From a virus, in the IMG/VR virus record IMGVR_UViG_3300042294_002727, positions 1 through 36,134 of that record: a DNA stretch of 36,134 nucleotides; one strand, given 5' to 3'. Below, piece by piece: positions 28,446 through 36,134 of the stretch. Position 1 is the stretch's first letter. Each line of letters starts with the position of its first letter. The translations under genes were made by a program, and so were the position numbers. The notes under the pieces are model-generated. The model did no database searches. It was given only the letters and a program-made list of their open reading frames with translations, and was not told the DNA's origin.

Positions 28446-28955
28446 ATGGCTACCGTTTCCGTGTCCGGTACGATCCGCTTCTTCGTCGATCTCTACGAGC
28501 GAATCACGGGCGATCTCGGGCCCGTCGCGGCGCGGCATACGATCGACTACTCGAAGAGCATCGAAAGCGGCACGAGCACCGATCAAGCCGATCTCGTGTG
28601 GAGCGATACCCGTTCCGTCGTGAGCGGGGCGCCTGACGATCTCGATCTTCGCGGCGTGCTCAACTCCGCGTTGAACGCCGGGATCAACTTCGTGAAGATC
28701 ACGGGGATCGTGATCCGCAACAAGAGCACGACGAGCGGGCAGTTCTTGACCGTCGGCAACGGCGCGAACCCCGCCTTCACGAACCTCTTCGGCGCGGGCG
28801 CCCACACGATCGCCGTGCAACCGGGCGGCGCCTTCGCGTGGTACTCGCCGATCGATCCCATGACGACGGTTGCCGCCACGGGTGACATTCTCCGCGTTGC
28901 CGCCGCGACGGGCACCGTGAGCTACGAGATCGAGATCATCGGTCGCACGGCGTAG
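28446..28955 (+). CDS. Putative head decoration or beta-rich structural protein
   Basis: 169 residues, ATG with GAGG upstream. N-terminus M-A-T-V-S-V-S-G-T-I-R-F-F-V-D-L; then alternating strands with G-I-V-I-R-N-K-S-T-T-S-G-Q-F-L-T-V-G and H-T-I-A-V-Q-P-G-G-A-F-A-W-Y-S-P, and D-I-L-R-V-A-A-A-T-G-T-V-S-Y-E-I-E-I at the end. This is the pattern of a jelly-roll virion surface protein, with the R-N ... P-G-G-A ... W-Y-S-P order common in phage structural proteins that carry an exposed site. Decoration of the head is the likely role; the family is not certain. Confidence 0.7.
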   Translation: MATVSVSGTIRFFVDLYERITGDLGPVAARHTIDYSKSIESGTSTDQADLVWSDTRSVVSGAPDDLDLRGVLNSALNAGINFVKITGIVIRNKSTTSGQFLTVGNGANPAFTNLFGAGAHTIAVQPGGAFAWYSPIDPMTTVAATGDILRVAAATGTVSYEIEIIGRTA

Positions 28956-28964
28956 GAGTTCCCC

Positions 28965-29714
28965 ATGGCGGCGCGTGTCTCCGCTCGAATCGTCTTGCCG
29001 CGCCTGCTCGAACGCGGGCAAGACGAAACGGTAACGCTCGCGCTCTACCAAGGCGCGAGCGTCGTACATCCGACGAGCGGAACCTATTCGCTCGTCAACG
29101 AGAGCGGCGAAACTGTAGTCTCGGGCGCCGTCTCCGTGGGAACCGACGGCGTGGCGTCGTACGCGGTAGGCGGCGCCTCTACGTCGTCGCGCGACTACTC
29201 CGATCGTTGGCTCGAAGAATGGGCGCTTGTCGTCGGCGGCGTGACGCACCGGGTACAATGCGACGCCATGAACGTACGGCGCAAGCTCTACAACGTCGTC
29301 ACGCAAGACGACTTGAAGCGGCGGCACCCGCAAATCGTCGCCGAGAACTTGGCGCCCGAGAGCGACGACTTCACCGGGCAGATTGACGAAGCCTTCGAAG
29401 AGTTCGAACGGGAGTTGATCAACAAGGGCAACCGCCCGAACTTGATTCTCTCGCCTTGGAGTTGCCGCGCGTGCGTGCTCGCCTTGGCGCTCTCGTACGT
29501 CTTCCGCGACGCGATCACGAACGCCACGGGCGAGAGTGACCGTTTCCGCGACATGGCGAAGTTCTACGCCGACGAGTACGCTTCGAAGTTCCCGAAGCTC
29601 ACCTACCGGATCGACGAGTCGGAAGACGGCACCGTGAGCGATCGTAAGCCCGCCGGTACGCCCGTCGTGTTTCTCAGCGCCACGCCCCGCGCCACGCGCT
29701 CGGGGCTCTCGTAG
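28965..29714 (+). CDS. Head-tail connector protein
   Basis: 249 residues, ATG with GGAG 6 bases upstream. It has two parts: residues ~15-105 are an immunoglobulin-like beta domain (E-T-V-T-L-A-L-Y-Q-G, S-G-T-Y-S-L-V-N-E-S-G-E-T-V), and ~105-225 a helical part typical of gp6/gp15-like adaptors (V-T-Q-D-D-L-K-R-R-H-P-Q-I, a helix with E-E-F-E-R-E-L, and L-A-L-A-L-S-Y-V-F-R-D-A). The adaptor ring closes the portal and links to the tail. An N-terminal beta domain on a connector is less usual. Last base of its TAG starts the next GTG. Confidence 0.8.
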   Translation: MAARVSARIVLPRLLERGQDETVTLALYQGASVVHPTSGTYSLVNESGETVVSGAVSVGTDGVASYAVGGASTSSRDYSDRWLEEWALVVGGVTHRVQCDAMNVRRKLYNVVTQDDLKRRHPQIVAENLAPESDDFTGQIDEAFEEFERELINKGNRPNLILSPWSCRACVLALALSYVFRDAITNATGESDRFRDMAKFYADEYASKFPKLTYRIDESEDGTVSDRKPAGTPVVFLSATPRATRSGLS

Positions 29715-30169
29715 TGATCGCGGGTGCGGCCGCACTCCGCGACGCCTTGGCGGGGCGCGTAAAGCGCATCCCAGGGCTACGTGAGGCTTCGGGCGTGCTC
29801 GGGCCCGAGTACGAGTCGAAGCAGGTTGTAGACCGCTCCTTCACGGTCTACCTTGGCGCCGAGAGTGACGCGGGCGGGCGCACCCGAACCGACGGCTCGT
29901 TGTTCGTGCTCCGCGAGTTCTCCGTTCGGATCGCTCACAAGTTGAACGCCGCGCGCAACGCCGCCGCCGTGGCGCAAGCCTACGCCGACGCCGACGACGT
30001 GAAGCGGATCGTACTCGGGCACGTCGAAGACGAGTACATGACGTGCGAGCCGCACACCGCGTTCCTTGGCGCCGACGAGCCCGAAGTTCTCGGCGGCGGC
30101 TCGTTCCTGCTCACCCGGCTTCGCTTCCGCACGCGCTACCGCGTAGAGATCGAGCCCTTGCCGGGGTAG
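29714..30169 (+). CDS. Tail terminator / head-tail completion protein
   Basis: 151 residues from a GTG that shares one base with the connector stop. Pattern: helix A-L-R-D-A-L-A-G-R-V-K-R-I-P-G, strand S-F-T-V-Y-L-G-A, E-F-S-V-R-I-A-H-K, a helix A-A-A-V-A-Q-A-Y-A-D-A-D-D-V, and a final strand F-L-L-T-R-L-R-F-R-T-R-Y-R-V-E-I. This alpha/beta order is that of lambda gpU and SPP1 gp17-like tail terminators, which form the ring at the top of the tail tube. Position between connector and tail tube genes agrees, although the two gp10-like genes follow rather than precede it. Confidence 0.75.
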   Translation: MIAGAAALRDALAGRVKRIPGLREASGVLGPEYESKQVVDRSFTVYLGAESDAGGRTRTDGSLFVLREFSVRIAHKLNAARNAAAVAQAYADADDVKRIVLGHVEDEYMTCEPHTAFLGADEPEVLGGGSFLLTRLRFRTRYRVEIEPLPG

Positions 30170-30181
30170 GATCGCCCTACC

Positions 30182-30694
30182 ATGGCGCTTGAAGTCAAGT
30201 TCTTTCCGAGCGAGATACCGCCGTACTTGGCGGCGCACGGCGGCTTGCGCGCGCTCACGCCCGACGAAGAATCGATCGTCTACCTCTTCGGGGAAGACCT
30301 TGTTCGGTACATCGTTCAAGCGTGGCCCGTGGATACAGGAACGTCGCAAGACGCCTTCTCGTTCTACGTGTCGGGCGATCCCGCGCAAGGCTTCGGGATC
30401 GTCGTAGAGAACCCGATGTACTACGCACAATACGTTCACTTGAAGGGCGCCGATCCTGACGCGCCCTTGTGGCGAACGCTCTTCCCGGAAGCGTGGGCGA
30501 GCGTGAAGCCGGGGCTCTTGCGCGCGCTCTTCGCCGAGATCGACGCCACGGAAGCCGCGCGAGCAGCGGGCGAAGCCGCGAAGGCGTCGAAGGGCGCGAG
30601 CGCACGGCGTGCTCGAAGCGAGACTTCGCGCGAGCTTTCCGGGGCGGCGTCGCCGTTCGAAGCGTTGATCAAGCGCTTGAACCCGTTAGCCTGA
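30182..30694 (+). CDS. HK97 gp10-like head-tail joining protein
   Basis: 170 residues. The gp10-like pattern is clear: helix E-D-L-V-R-Y-I-V-Q-A, then W-P-V-D-T-G-T-S-Q-D-A-F, V-S-G-D-P-A-Q-G-F-G-I-V-V, and P-M-Y-Y-A-Q-Y-V-H. 'V-D-T-G' followed by 'Y-A-x-Y-V' is the family signature. The C-terminus is helical and Ala/Arg/Ser-rich (E-A-A-R-A-A-G-E-A-A-K-A-S-K). It should take part in joining head and tail. A second protein of similar pattern follows 3 bases later. Confidence 0.8.
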   Translation: MALEVKFFPSEIPPYLAAHGGLRALTPDEESIVYLFGEDLVRYIVQAWPVDTGTSQDAFSFYVSGDPAQGFGIVVENPMYYAQYVHLKGADPDAPLWRTLFPEAWASVKPGLLRALFAEIDATEAARAAGEAAKASKGASARRARSETSRELSGAASPFEALIKRLNPLA

Positions 30695-30697
30695 CGA

Positions 30698-31171
30698 ATG
30701 GCCGATCGCTTCGCCGTTTCCATGACGAGCACGCTTGATCTGCCCGCGCTCGCGCGGCGGTTGAACGCGGGCGAGTTGAAGATTCTCCGCGAAGGTGGCG
30801 ACAAGATTGTACGGAAGATCAAGGCGCGTTGGGTAGGTTGGAAGTACGAAAGCGCCCCGAAAGACAAGCGCGGGCGCTCCCGGGCAGGTTGGCGCCGCAC
30901 CTTGACGAGCAACACCGATCCGATCACACTCACGATCTACGACGACGCCGTGAGCTACTACGGCGACAAGCCCTACGTTCAATACGTCGCGCGGAAGAAG
31001 GGCGCGACGCCCGAGTATCGCTTGGCGTTCGACGACGTACTTAGCGCCGACGTTCCCGCCTTGCGCGACGCCTTGACGGCTGCTATACTCGCCGCTATGA
31101 ATGAACCCGCGCCCGCCCGTCGCGTTCGCGCCAACAAGGCGAGCGAAACGGTTACGGCAACTCTCACGTAG
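30698..31171 (+). CDS. Second gp10-like head-tail joining protein
   Basis: 157 residues. Like its upstream neighbour it has a helix (I-V-R-K-I-K-A-R-W-V-G), a short loop with S-R-A-G-W-R-R, strands (D-P-I-T-L-T-I-Y-D-D) and a Y-Y-G-D-K-P-Y-V-Q-Y-V segment that matches the 'Y-A-x-Y-V' end of gp10-like proteins. The V-D-T-G is replaced by D-K-R-G-R-S-R-A-G-W. The C-terminal ~45 residues are variable and basic. A tandem, diverged pair is suggested, one perhaps acting as connector stopper and the other as tail completion protein. Confidence 0.7.
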   Translation: MADRFAVSMTSTLDLPALARRLNAGELKILREGGDKIVRKIKARWVGWKYESAPKDKRGRSRAGWRRTLTSNTDPITLTIYDDAVSYYGDKPYVQYVARKKGATPEYRLAFDDVLSADVPALRDALTAAILAAMNEPAPARRVRANKASETVTATLT

Positions 31172-31182
31172 GAGCCGCCACC

Positions 31183-31686
31183 ATGGCCGAATCCGAAATC
31201 TCGAAGACGTTCCGCAACGGCAAGGTGACGAAGCGCGACGCTTCCGGGCTCTCGTTCGAATACTCGTACGAAGACGGAGATTTCGCGTTCGGCAACGAGA
31301 AGGCGGCGCGTACCGTCGTCTACGACCGGGGCGAGATCGTGGGGCTCCGCAAGGGCAACGATCCCGTTCTCACGGCGAGCTTCACGGTTGACATGCGACA
31401 ATTTGCCAGCGGCACGCCCGCCGCGCCCGGCGTTGACGCCAACCCGATCGACGTGATCGAATGGACGGGCCCGTGGGCGGCGGGCGTGAGCACGGGCGGC
31501 GCGAACTTCGAGTTCCCCGTAGGAACCTACGAGTTCGCCGTTCAAGGGATCAACTACGGCGAAGCCGCCGATCACAAGCTCACGTGCTTGAAGGTCTTCG
31601 AGACGTGGGATTTCAAGGAAGGCGACCGGAACAAGATCACGGTCAAGCTCGAAATCTACGGCGGCTACACCCGTTCGGGCCCGTAG
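31183..31686 (+). CDS. Major tail tube protein
   Basis: 167 residues, ATG with GGAG 8 bases upstream. All-beta pattern: R-N-G-K-V-T-K-R-D, E-I-V-G-L-R-K-G-N-D-P-V-L-T-A-S-F-T-V-D-M, a helix around P-I-D-V-I-E-W, N-F-E-F-P-V-G-T-Y-E-F-A-V-Q-G and a final pair H-K-L-T-C-L-K-V-F, K-I-T-V-K-L-E-I-Y-G-G. Length and strands fit a tube monomer with the Hcp/gpV fold. Its place right before the frameshifted chaperone gene is the standard order. A separate Ig-like module is absent. Confidence 0.83.
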   Translation: MAESEISKTFRNGKVTKRDASGLSFEYSYEDGDFAFGNEKAARTVVYDRGEIVGLRKGNDPVLTASFTVDMRQFASGTPAAPGVDANPIDVIEWTGPWAAGVSTGGANFEFPVGTYEFAVQGINYGEAADHKLTCLKVFETWDFKEGDRNKITVKLEIYGGYTRSGP

Positions 31687-31704
31687 CACCGGGCAAGGAG
31701 TCAC

Positions 31705-32085
31705 ATGGAAGAGGCTACCACGAAGCCGCCGCTCGTCGCCGTTCTTGGCGGCGCGCGTCTTGCCGTCAACCTGCCCCGGCGCCACGCCGAGCGCCGCGAA
31801 CTCGCTACCACGTGGGTACGCGCCAACCTTCGCGGGGCGGCGGCGATCCTCGCGGTTACCGTGCCCGCGCTCGAACTGCTTCGCGCACCCGGGCGGGCGC
31901 ACGGGCTCGATCCCGCCGCCTTCGGGTACGATTGGTTCGAGTTCGGCGCGGAAGCGCTCGATCGGCTGCTCGAAGCCGGGTACGACGAGAACGAACTTCT
32001 CGCGGCGAGCGTGCCGATCTTCAACGCGATTGCTGCGCTCTTGCCGCCCGCTCGCGCGGAAGTTGAAGGCGCGCGGGATTTCTAG
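31705..32085 (+). CDS. Tail assembly chaperone, short form (G-like)
   Basis: 126 residues, ATG with AAGGAG 6-7 bases upstream. Mostly helical: G-A-R-L-A-V-N-L-P-R-R, W-V-R-A-N-L-R-G-A-A-A-I-L-A-V-T, F-G-A-E-A-L-D-R-L-L-E-A-G-Y-D. It lies between tail tube and tape measure, which is the place of lambda G and T homologues. The last sense codon TTC stands directly before the TAG and is preceded by T, giving T-TTC-TAG, a possible site for the -1 slip that produces the long form. Confidence 0.82.
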   Translation: MEEATTKPPLVAVLGGARLAVNLPRRHAERRELATTWVRANLRGAAAILAVTVPALELLRAPGRAHGLDPAAFGYDWFEFGAEALDRLLEAGYDENELLAASVPIFNAIAALLPPARAEVEGARDF

Positions 32086-32309
32086 AAGGCGACCGGGGCA
32101 ACTTAGATCACGTCGCGCTCCGAGTCGCCCATTATTGGCGACGCGATCCCGGTTGGCTATGGACGCTCGATCGTGAAACACAAGCTCTCGTCTTGGCGGA
32201 TTGGGACGTGTTGACACGCCCGAAGAAGCCGCCGACGCGCGAGCAGAAACGCGCCGAGTTCGATCGCCGCCTTGCGGAGATTCGTACGCGGGGCGCGAAA
32301 GCGAGTTAG
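32082..32309 (+). CDS. Tail assembly chaperone, T-like extension reached by -1 frameshift
   Basis: 75 codons in the -1 frame relative to the G-like gene, from CTA at 32082 to TAG at 32307. The content is characteristic: H-V-A-L-R-V-A-H-Y-W-R-R-D-P-G-W-L-W-T-L, A-D-W-D-V-L and a Lys/Arg/Pro tail. There is no usable start codon before residue ~37, and the -1 frame is closed by TGA about 20 bases upstream, so the shift must happen in that short interval. tRNA-Phe can slip from TTC to TTT while the stop waits in the A site. The fusion would have 201 residues and help to form the tail around the tape measure. Confidence 0.75.
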   Translation, partial: LEGDRGNLDHVALRVAHYWRRDPGWLWTLDRETQALVLADWDVLTRPKKPPTREQKRAEFDRRLAEIRTRGAKAS

Positions 32310-32311
32310 AA

Positions 32312-32323
32312 TCCTCCGGAGGA
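32312..32323 (+). promoter_or_regulatory. Palindrome covering the tape-measure ribosome site
   Basis: TCCTCCGGAGGA is a perfect 12-base palindrome whose right half is the Shine-Dalgarno of the gene at 32334. In RNA a longer partner or dimer could hide it; as a 12-mer it cannot fold tightly by itself, so control is only possible, not shown. Confidence 0.35.
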
Positions 32324-32333
32324 GTCTCTACCC

Positions 32334-34277
32334 GTGTCGCAAGCCGTCAAGCTCGACATTACCGCCGACGCATCGAAAGCCGTAGCCGAGATCAAGCGCG
32401 TAGATACCGCGCTTTCGGCGACGGCGGCGGCGGGCGAGTCGGCTTCGAAGAAGGTAGGCGGCGGCTTGAAGTCGCTCGAAGAGAGCGCCGGGCGCGCGGG
32501 GCAGTCTTCCGCGAAGCTACGCGGGGCGCTCTCGCTTGTGTCGCCCGAACTCGGGAACATGGCGGGCTTCGCCAACGACGCCGCCGACGCGGTAGAAGTC
32601 TTCGCCGCGAGCGAGAGCGCCGCCGCCATTGCGGGCGCTGCTCTAAACCCCGTCGTGCTCGCTACCGTCGCCGTGCTCGGCTTGGCGGCGGGCGCGTACT
32701 ACCTCGTAACGAGCGCCACGGAAGAGCACGAAGCCGCCGTTCGGGCGAACGCCGAAGCGATCCGCGAAGCCGCCGACGTGGCATTGGCGGCGCAAGCGTC
32801 GATCGCGGGGCTCGGGCTCGAATGGCAAGTTGCTACCGGGCAAATGACCGAAGCGACGGCGGCGTACACGAAGGGCGCCGCCGACATTGACGAGAAGTTC
32901 GCCGAGTCGCTTCGGCTGGCGAACAAGAACGTAGGCGACTTGAAGCAACAAGTAGCGTCGTTCGAAGCCGCCGCCGCCCGCTCGGGCGGCATGGTGACGT
33001 ACCGGGAACAACTCGAAGACCTTCGCCCGCAACTCGAAGCGGCGACGAAGGCGTACGAAGCCCTACAAGGGGAAGTCGAAGGCGCCAAAGGCAAGGTTGC
33101 CGACATTGTGATCGCTCACGAAGAAGCGAAGCAGGCGACCGAAGCCGAGCGCAAGGCGACCGAAGCGGCGTCGGAAGCCAAGCGCGCCGCCGCCGCCCGC
33201 GCTCGCGAGCAGGCGGAAGCCGAAGCCCGCCTTCGTGCCGAAATGGAAGCCGCCGCGAAGGTGGCGCAAGACTACCGCGACGCCTTGGCGTCGATCGAAG
33301 GCGCCGGGCGCGCGGCGGCGGAAAGCAACCTTCAAGGAATCGATCGCGAGCGCGCCGCGCGAGCGCACCAACTCGAAGCGCTCGCCGAGAGCTACGCCAA
33401 GGCGCAAGACGCCGCGTTGGGCAATGACGCCGCCATGCTCGAAGCGGATCAAGCCTACGCCACGTCGAAAGAGCAGATTATTGCGGCGAGCGAAGAGCGC
33501 GTTCAAGCGCTCCGCGCGAAAGCCGCCGCCGACGAGAAGAAGAAACTCGAAGACGGCGTGAAGGCGACGCAAGCCGCCGAGAACGCCAAGGCGCAGGCCG
33601 TCGTTTCGACGTTGAACCAAGCCTTCGGCGTGGCGTCGCAACTCTTCGATCTCGGCGTCGGGTATCAAACCGACCTTCTTCGGGCCATGGAAGCCGATCT
33701 TCGTGAGAACGAAGAGAACATGACCGAAGGGCAGAAGAAGGAGTTGAAGAAACGGATCGACGCGCAACGCGACGCCGCGAAACGCGCCTTCGAAATCGCC
33801 AAGGCGGCGAAGATCGCCGAAGCTATCGCGTCTACGGCGCTCGCCGTGATCAACGCGATCTCGCAATCGCCGCCGCCGAGCCCGTTCGGCTTGATCGGCG
33901 CCGGGATCGCGGCGGCGGCGGGCGCCGTGTCGATCGCACAAATCGCCGGTCAAGAGCCGTCGTTTCACGTCGGTACGTCGGAAGTTCGGCGGTATTCCGC
34001 GCAAGCTCCCGACGAAGTGCGGGCTACGCTGCTCGAAGGTGAAGCGGTCTTGTCGCGCCGCGCCGTCGCCGACATGGGCGGGCGAACGGCGATCGAAGAT
34101 CGGAACGCCGGGCGGCGCAACGGCGAGAGCACGACGGGCGCGCGCCCCGCGCCTATCCAGTACCGACACCGGGAGTTCAACGAGTTCATTCGGGATAACA
34201 TCCGACTCGGCGGGCCCTTGTCTACCGAGTTGAACAAGGGTACGCGGGTTGGGCACCGTGAGCGGAGTTACACGTAA
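32334..34277 (+). CDS. Tape measure protein
   Basis: 647 residues, GTG start with GGAGGAG upstream. Long helical, Ala/Glu/Lys-rich sequence with coiled coils (e.g. residues 180-240 and 260-430), a hydrophobic stretch at ~97-125 (A-L-N-P-V-V-L-A-T-V-A-V-L-G-L-A-A-G) and another at ~500-545 (A-L-A-V-I-N-A-I, F-G-L-I-G-A-G-I-A-A-A-A-G-A). These are the usual membrane-active parts that help DNA cross the host envelope. At about 1.5 angstrom per residue the tail would be near 97 nm. No lysozyme or peptidase motif is seen. The stop TAA shares one base with the next ATG. Confidence 0.93.
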   Translation: MSQAVKLDITADASKAVAEIKRVDTALSATAAAGESASKKVGGGLKSLEESAGRAGQSSAKLRGALSLVSPELGNMAGFANDAADAVEVFAASESAAAIAGAALNPVVLATVAVLGLAAGAYYLVTSATEEHEAAVRANAEAIREAADVALAAQASIAGLGLEWQVATGQMTEATAAYTKGAADIDEKFAESLRLANKNVGDLKQQVASFEAAAARSGGMVTYREQLEDLRPQLEAATKAYEALQGEVEGAKGKVADIVIAHEEAKQATEAERKATEAASEAKRAAAARAREQAEAEARLRAEMEAAAKVAQDYRDALASIEGAGRAAAESNLQGIDRERAARAHQLEALAESYAKAQDAALGNDAAMLEADQAYATSKEQIIAASEERVQALRAKAAADEKKKLEDGVKATQAAENAKAQAVVSTLNQAFGVASQLFDLGVGYQTDLLRAMEADLRENEENMTEGQKKELKKRIDAQRDAAKRAFEIAKAAKIAEAIASTALAVINAISQSPPPSPFGLIGAGIAAAAGAVSIAQIAGQEPSFHVGTSEVRRYSAQAPDEVRATLLEGEAVLSRRAVADMGGRTAIEDRNAGRRNGESTTGARPAPIQYRHREFNEFIRDNIRLGGPLSTELNKGTRVGHRERSYT

Positions 34278-36134
34278 TGCCGCCGATCGACGTTTCCAAA
34301 CCCGCGCTTCGCGGGCTTCTCGTTCCCGATCTTCGGCTCGGCTTCGATTCGATCTACGTCGCGGGCTCGTCGTTCGAGCAGGCGGGCCCGCTCCCAGGCG
34401 TGCCCGAAGCGCAAGGCGAAACCGAAATGGTCTTGGAGTCGTCGGGCACGCAAAGCGCCGATCGCAAGCTCCGCATTCGCGCTCTGAAGGCGGGGCAACC
34501 CGAGCCCGACGGCGGCTCGTTCGCGTGGCGTGACGTGGCGGGCCCGCTCGGCGGCGCGGAGTTGTGGCGGGGTTGGGACGGGCCCCACGCGCTCGCGTAC
34601 TTCGAGTTCTACGACTACACGACGACGGCGGGGAAATGGAAGCACCCGCACGCGATCACGCTTACCGACGGAACCGTGATCGTCGTGTGCGAGAAGTCGT
34701 CGCGCTACGTAACGTGCCTTTCGCGGAGCCCCGGCACCGGGGCGTGGGCCGAAGTCACCATTCACGACAACGGCTCGGCGTTCACCTTGGCGGCGCATGC
34801 TACCGTGCTCGCGCTCCCGAGCGGGCGCCTGCTCGCGTTCTTCTTCAAGGAAGACACGGCGAATAGTGAGAACCAAGTTCGCATGCACTACTCCGACGAC
34901 AACGGGGCGTCGTGGGCCTTGGCGAACAAGGCTTGTCTCTCGGCGGCACTTACGAGCGTGGGCGTCAACCGCACGCCGCATAGGCTCCGTGTCGCCTACT
35001 TGAACGGGCAAATCCTGCTCGTTGGTTGGGTTGAAGATCAATCGATCGCCGCTCGCGCCGACGTGCTCTATCAATGGGCGTCCGTCGATCTCGGCTCGTC
35101 GTTCGATCTCGTCGATTCGTGGGACGGCGCCGGCGATACTTCGTGGGCGGCGTACCCTTCCGTCTTCGCCGCAAATAATCAGTTCGTTGTTCACTATCTG
35201 ACGCGCGATCTCACGGCTACGGGCGTGATCGTGCCGTACCAGCGGCGGATCGCCAACGCTTACCAAGTGCTCGCGACGGCTACCGCCGAGCGCGCTTGTC
35301 AATCCGGTAACCCTATGAAATGGGGCAGTTGGGCGGCGGGCCCGCCGCTCGTCTTCAACGCGGGCGAACTTTCGTCGTGGGTTGACGAAGACGGCGTGTT
35401 CTACATGGCGGGCGTTGACTTCGACGGCGGGGCGCTCCGCGAGAGCTACGTTCAACGCTCTACCGACGGCGGCGCCACGTGGGCGGCGGTAGGCTCGGGC
35501 TCGTCGCCCGCATACGGCGCGGCATGGTGGCGGGGCGACGACGTGAGCACCCGCCCTACCGATCTCGCGGGCACGGCGCAAGGCGGGCGGGCGGTTCTCG
35601 TTCACAAGTTCAACGCCAACCCCGAAACGCACGACGACGGCTCGTTGGGCGTGTCCTACCTTGGCGGGTACACGACCCTATGCCTACCTCAGTTGAACGC
35701 CTTCCCGAGCCCCGCCGAGCGCGTGGCGTGGGAACGTACGTGGCTCCCGTTCGATCTGCCCGAGGATACGGGCGGCGTGTGGACGCTCGTAGTCGGCGGC
35801 GCCCCTACTGTCACCATGACGAGCACGGGGCTTCGGCTCCAAGGCGGCGCGGGCGACGCGCAAAGCTATACGCTCACGACGAACCCGACGAGCACGAACA
35901 CTCAGGGCATGATCGCCCTTCTTGACGTGTTGGTAGCGGGCGGAACCGCATTCGCACAACTCCGCTCGGGCGTCGCCGGGCCCGTCGCCTACGAGATTCG
36001 CGTTTCCGTCACGACGACGGCGATCGCGCTTCGCGACATGTACGCGGGCGCGGACATTGCCACGATCGCCACGGCGGCGGGCGTGACGGGCGTTCAAATC
36101 CTGCTCGCCGTGGGGAACGACTCGGCGCCGGGCA
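34277..36134 (+). CDS. Tail/receptor-binding protein with Asp-box propeller, N-terminal part (continues to 1608)
   Basis: The gene begins at the ATG that overlaps the tape measure stop and runs off the window; through the circular joint it ends at 1608 (1111 residues). Residues ~1-100 should be the tail-binding part. Residues ~100-460 look like a sialidase-type beta-propeller: Asp boxes S206-D-D-N-G-A-S-W213 and S395-T-D-G-G-A-T-W402 are clear, and S269-V-D-L-G-S-S-F276 is a degenerate one. The catalytic Arg triad and Tyr/Glu pair of sialidases cannot be confirmed by eye, so it may bind surface sugars rather than cut them. Beta-sandwich modules follow. The overlap with the upstream stop argues for co-translation. 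Confidence 0.85.
   Translation, partial: MPPIDVSKPALRGLLVPDLRLGFDSIYVAGSSFEQAGPLPGVPEAQGETEMVLESSGTQSADRKLRIRALKAGQPEPDGGSFAWRDVAGPLGGAELWRGWDGPHALAYFEFYDYTTTAGKWKHPHAITLTDGTVIVVCEKSSRYVTCLSRSPGTGAWAEVTIHDNGSAFTLAAHATVLALPSGRLLAFFFKEDTANSENQVRMHYSDDNGASWALANKACLSAALTSVGVNRTPHRLRVAYLNGQILLVGWVEDQSIAARADVLYQWASVDLGSSFDLVDSWDGAGDTSWAAYPSVFAANNQFVVHYLTRDLTATGVIVPYQRRIANAYQVLATATAERACQSGNPMKWGSWAAGPPLVFNAGELSSWVDEDGVFYMAGVDFDGGALRESYVQRSTDGGATWAAVGSGSSPAYGAAWWRGDDVSTRPTDLAGTAQGGRAVLVHKFNANPETHDDGSLGVSYLGGYTTLCLPQLNAFPSPAERVAWERTWLPFDLPEDTGGVWTLVVGGAPTVTMTSTGLRLQGGAGDAQSYTLTTNPTSTNTQGMIALLDVLVAGGTAFAQLRSGVAGPVAYEIRVSVTTTAIALRDMYAGADIATIATAAGVTGVQILLAVGNDSAPG
36005..36134. repeat. Terminal overlap, right copy (same sequence as 1-130)
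   Basis: Identical to 1-130 except at 36026 (G instead of A). It shows that the contig closes on itself at a unit length of 36,004 bases. Confidence 0.93.

Noticed and set aside
27720-29735. Minus-strand open frame of 671 codons across three plus-strand genes
   Set aside because: It runs antisense over the fibre-like, decoration-like and connector genes, has Arg/His-heavy composition and no domain. Codon bias of a GC-rich coding strand keeps this antisense frame free of stops.
33063-34256. Minus-strand open frame of 397 codons inside the tape measure gene
   Set aside because: Antisense shadow of a coiled-coil gene; no ribosome site and no domain.

Overview
The window is one complete tailed-phage genome, seen as a circularly permuted sequence. 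The last 130 bases repeat the first 130 with one mismatch, so the unique circle is 36,004 bp and the long tail gene beginning at 34277 runs through the junction to 1608. Small and large terminase, portal, scaffold, HK97-type capsid protein, connector, tail terminator, tail tube, a frameshifted tail-assembly chaperone and a tape measure appear in the usual order, which indicates a long non-contractile tail (siphovirus morphology). No integrase, repressor or excisionase is recognisable, so a virulent life style is the simplest reading. The host is unknown: the DNA is GC-rich with strong AAGGAG ribosome sites. A small Cys-rich lipoprotein-like product (4075-4326) hints at a Gram-negative host, perhaps of a myxobacterial type, but this is weak evidence.

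Layout. The minus-strand arm (18651 down to 5852) is the replication and nucleotide arm: a small leaderless first gene, a primase/VirE helicase, a run of small genes, a DUF4406-like nucleotide enzyme, a RecB/Cas4-like nuclease fused to an extra domain, an MT-A70-like adenine methyltransferase, a SNF2-like helicase, a zinc ribbon, an HNH-like relic, a DUF669-like ssDNA-binding protein, tRNA-Gln(UUG), a small membrane protein and a family A DNA polymerase. Most of these genes overlap by ATGA or GTGA and are probably translationally coupled. The plus-strand arm (19133 through the junction to 5949) holds a RuvC-like resolvase, two small genes, packaging, head, tail and lysis (holin candidate plus M15 peptidase). 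Short minus-strand genes interrupt it at 4327-4524 and 24986-25452.

Between the arms, 18652-19132 is gene-free and rich in signals: iteron-like 9-mers inside a 35-bp inverted repeat around an AT-rich core (a strong origin candidate), dyad operators with TTAGCG half-sites, and divergent promoters. Several promoters put the transcription start on or next to the start codon (leaderless mRNAs), and another group shares a TAAGGT -10 box.

The most interesting points are the origin-like region, the nuclease gene with an internal ribosome site, the leaderless promoters, the stop-adjacent -1 frameshift in the tail chaperone, the match between the phage tRNA-Gln(UUG) and CAA codon preference, and a context-dependent Asp codon choice that enriches GATC.
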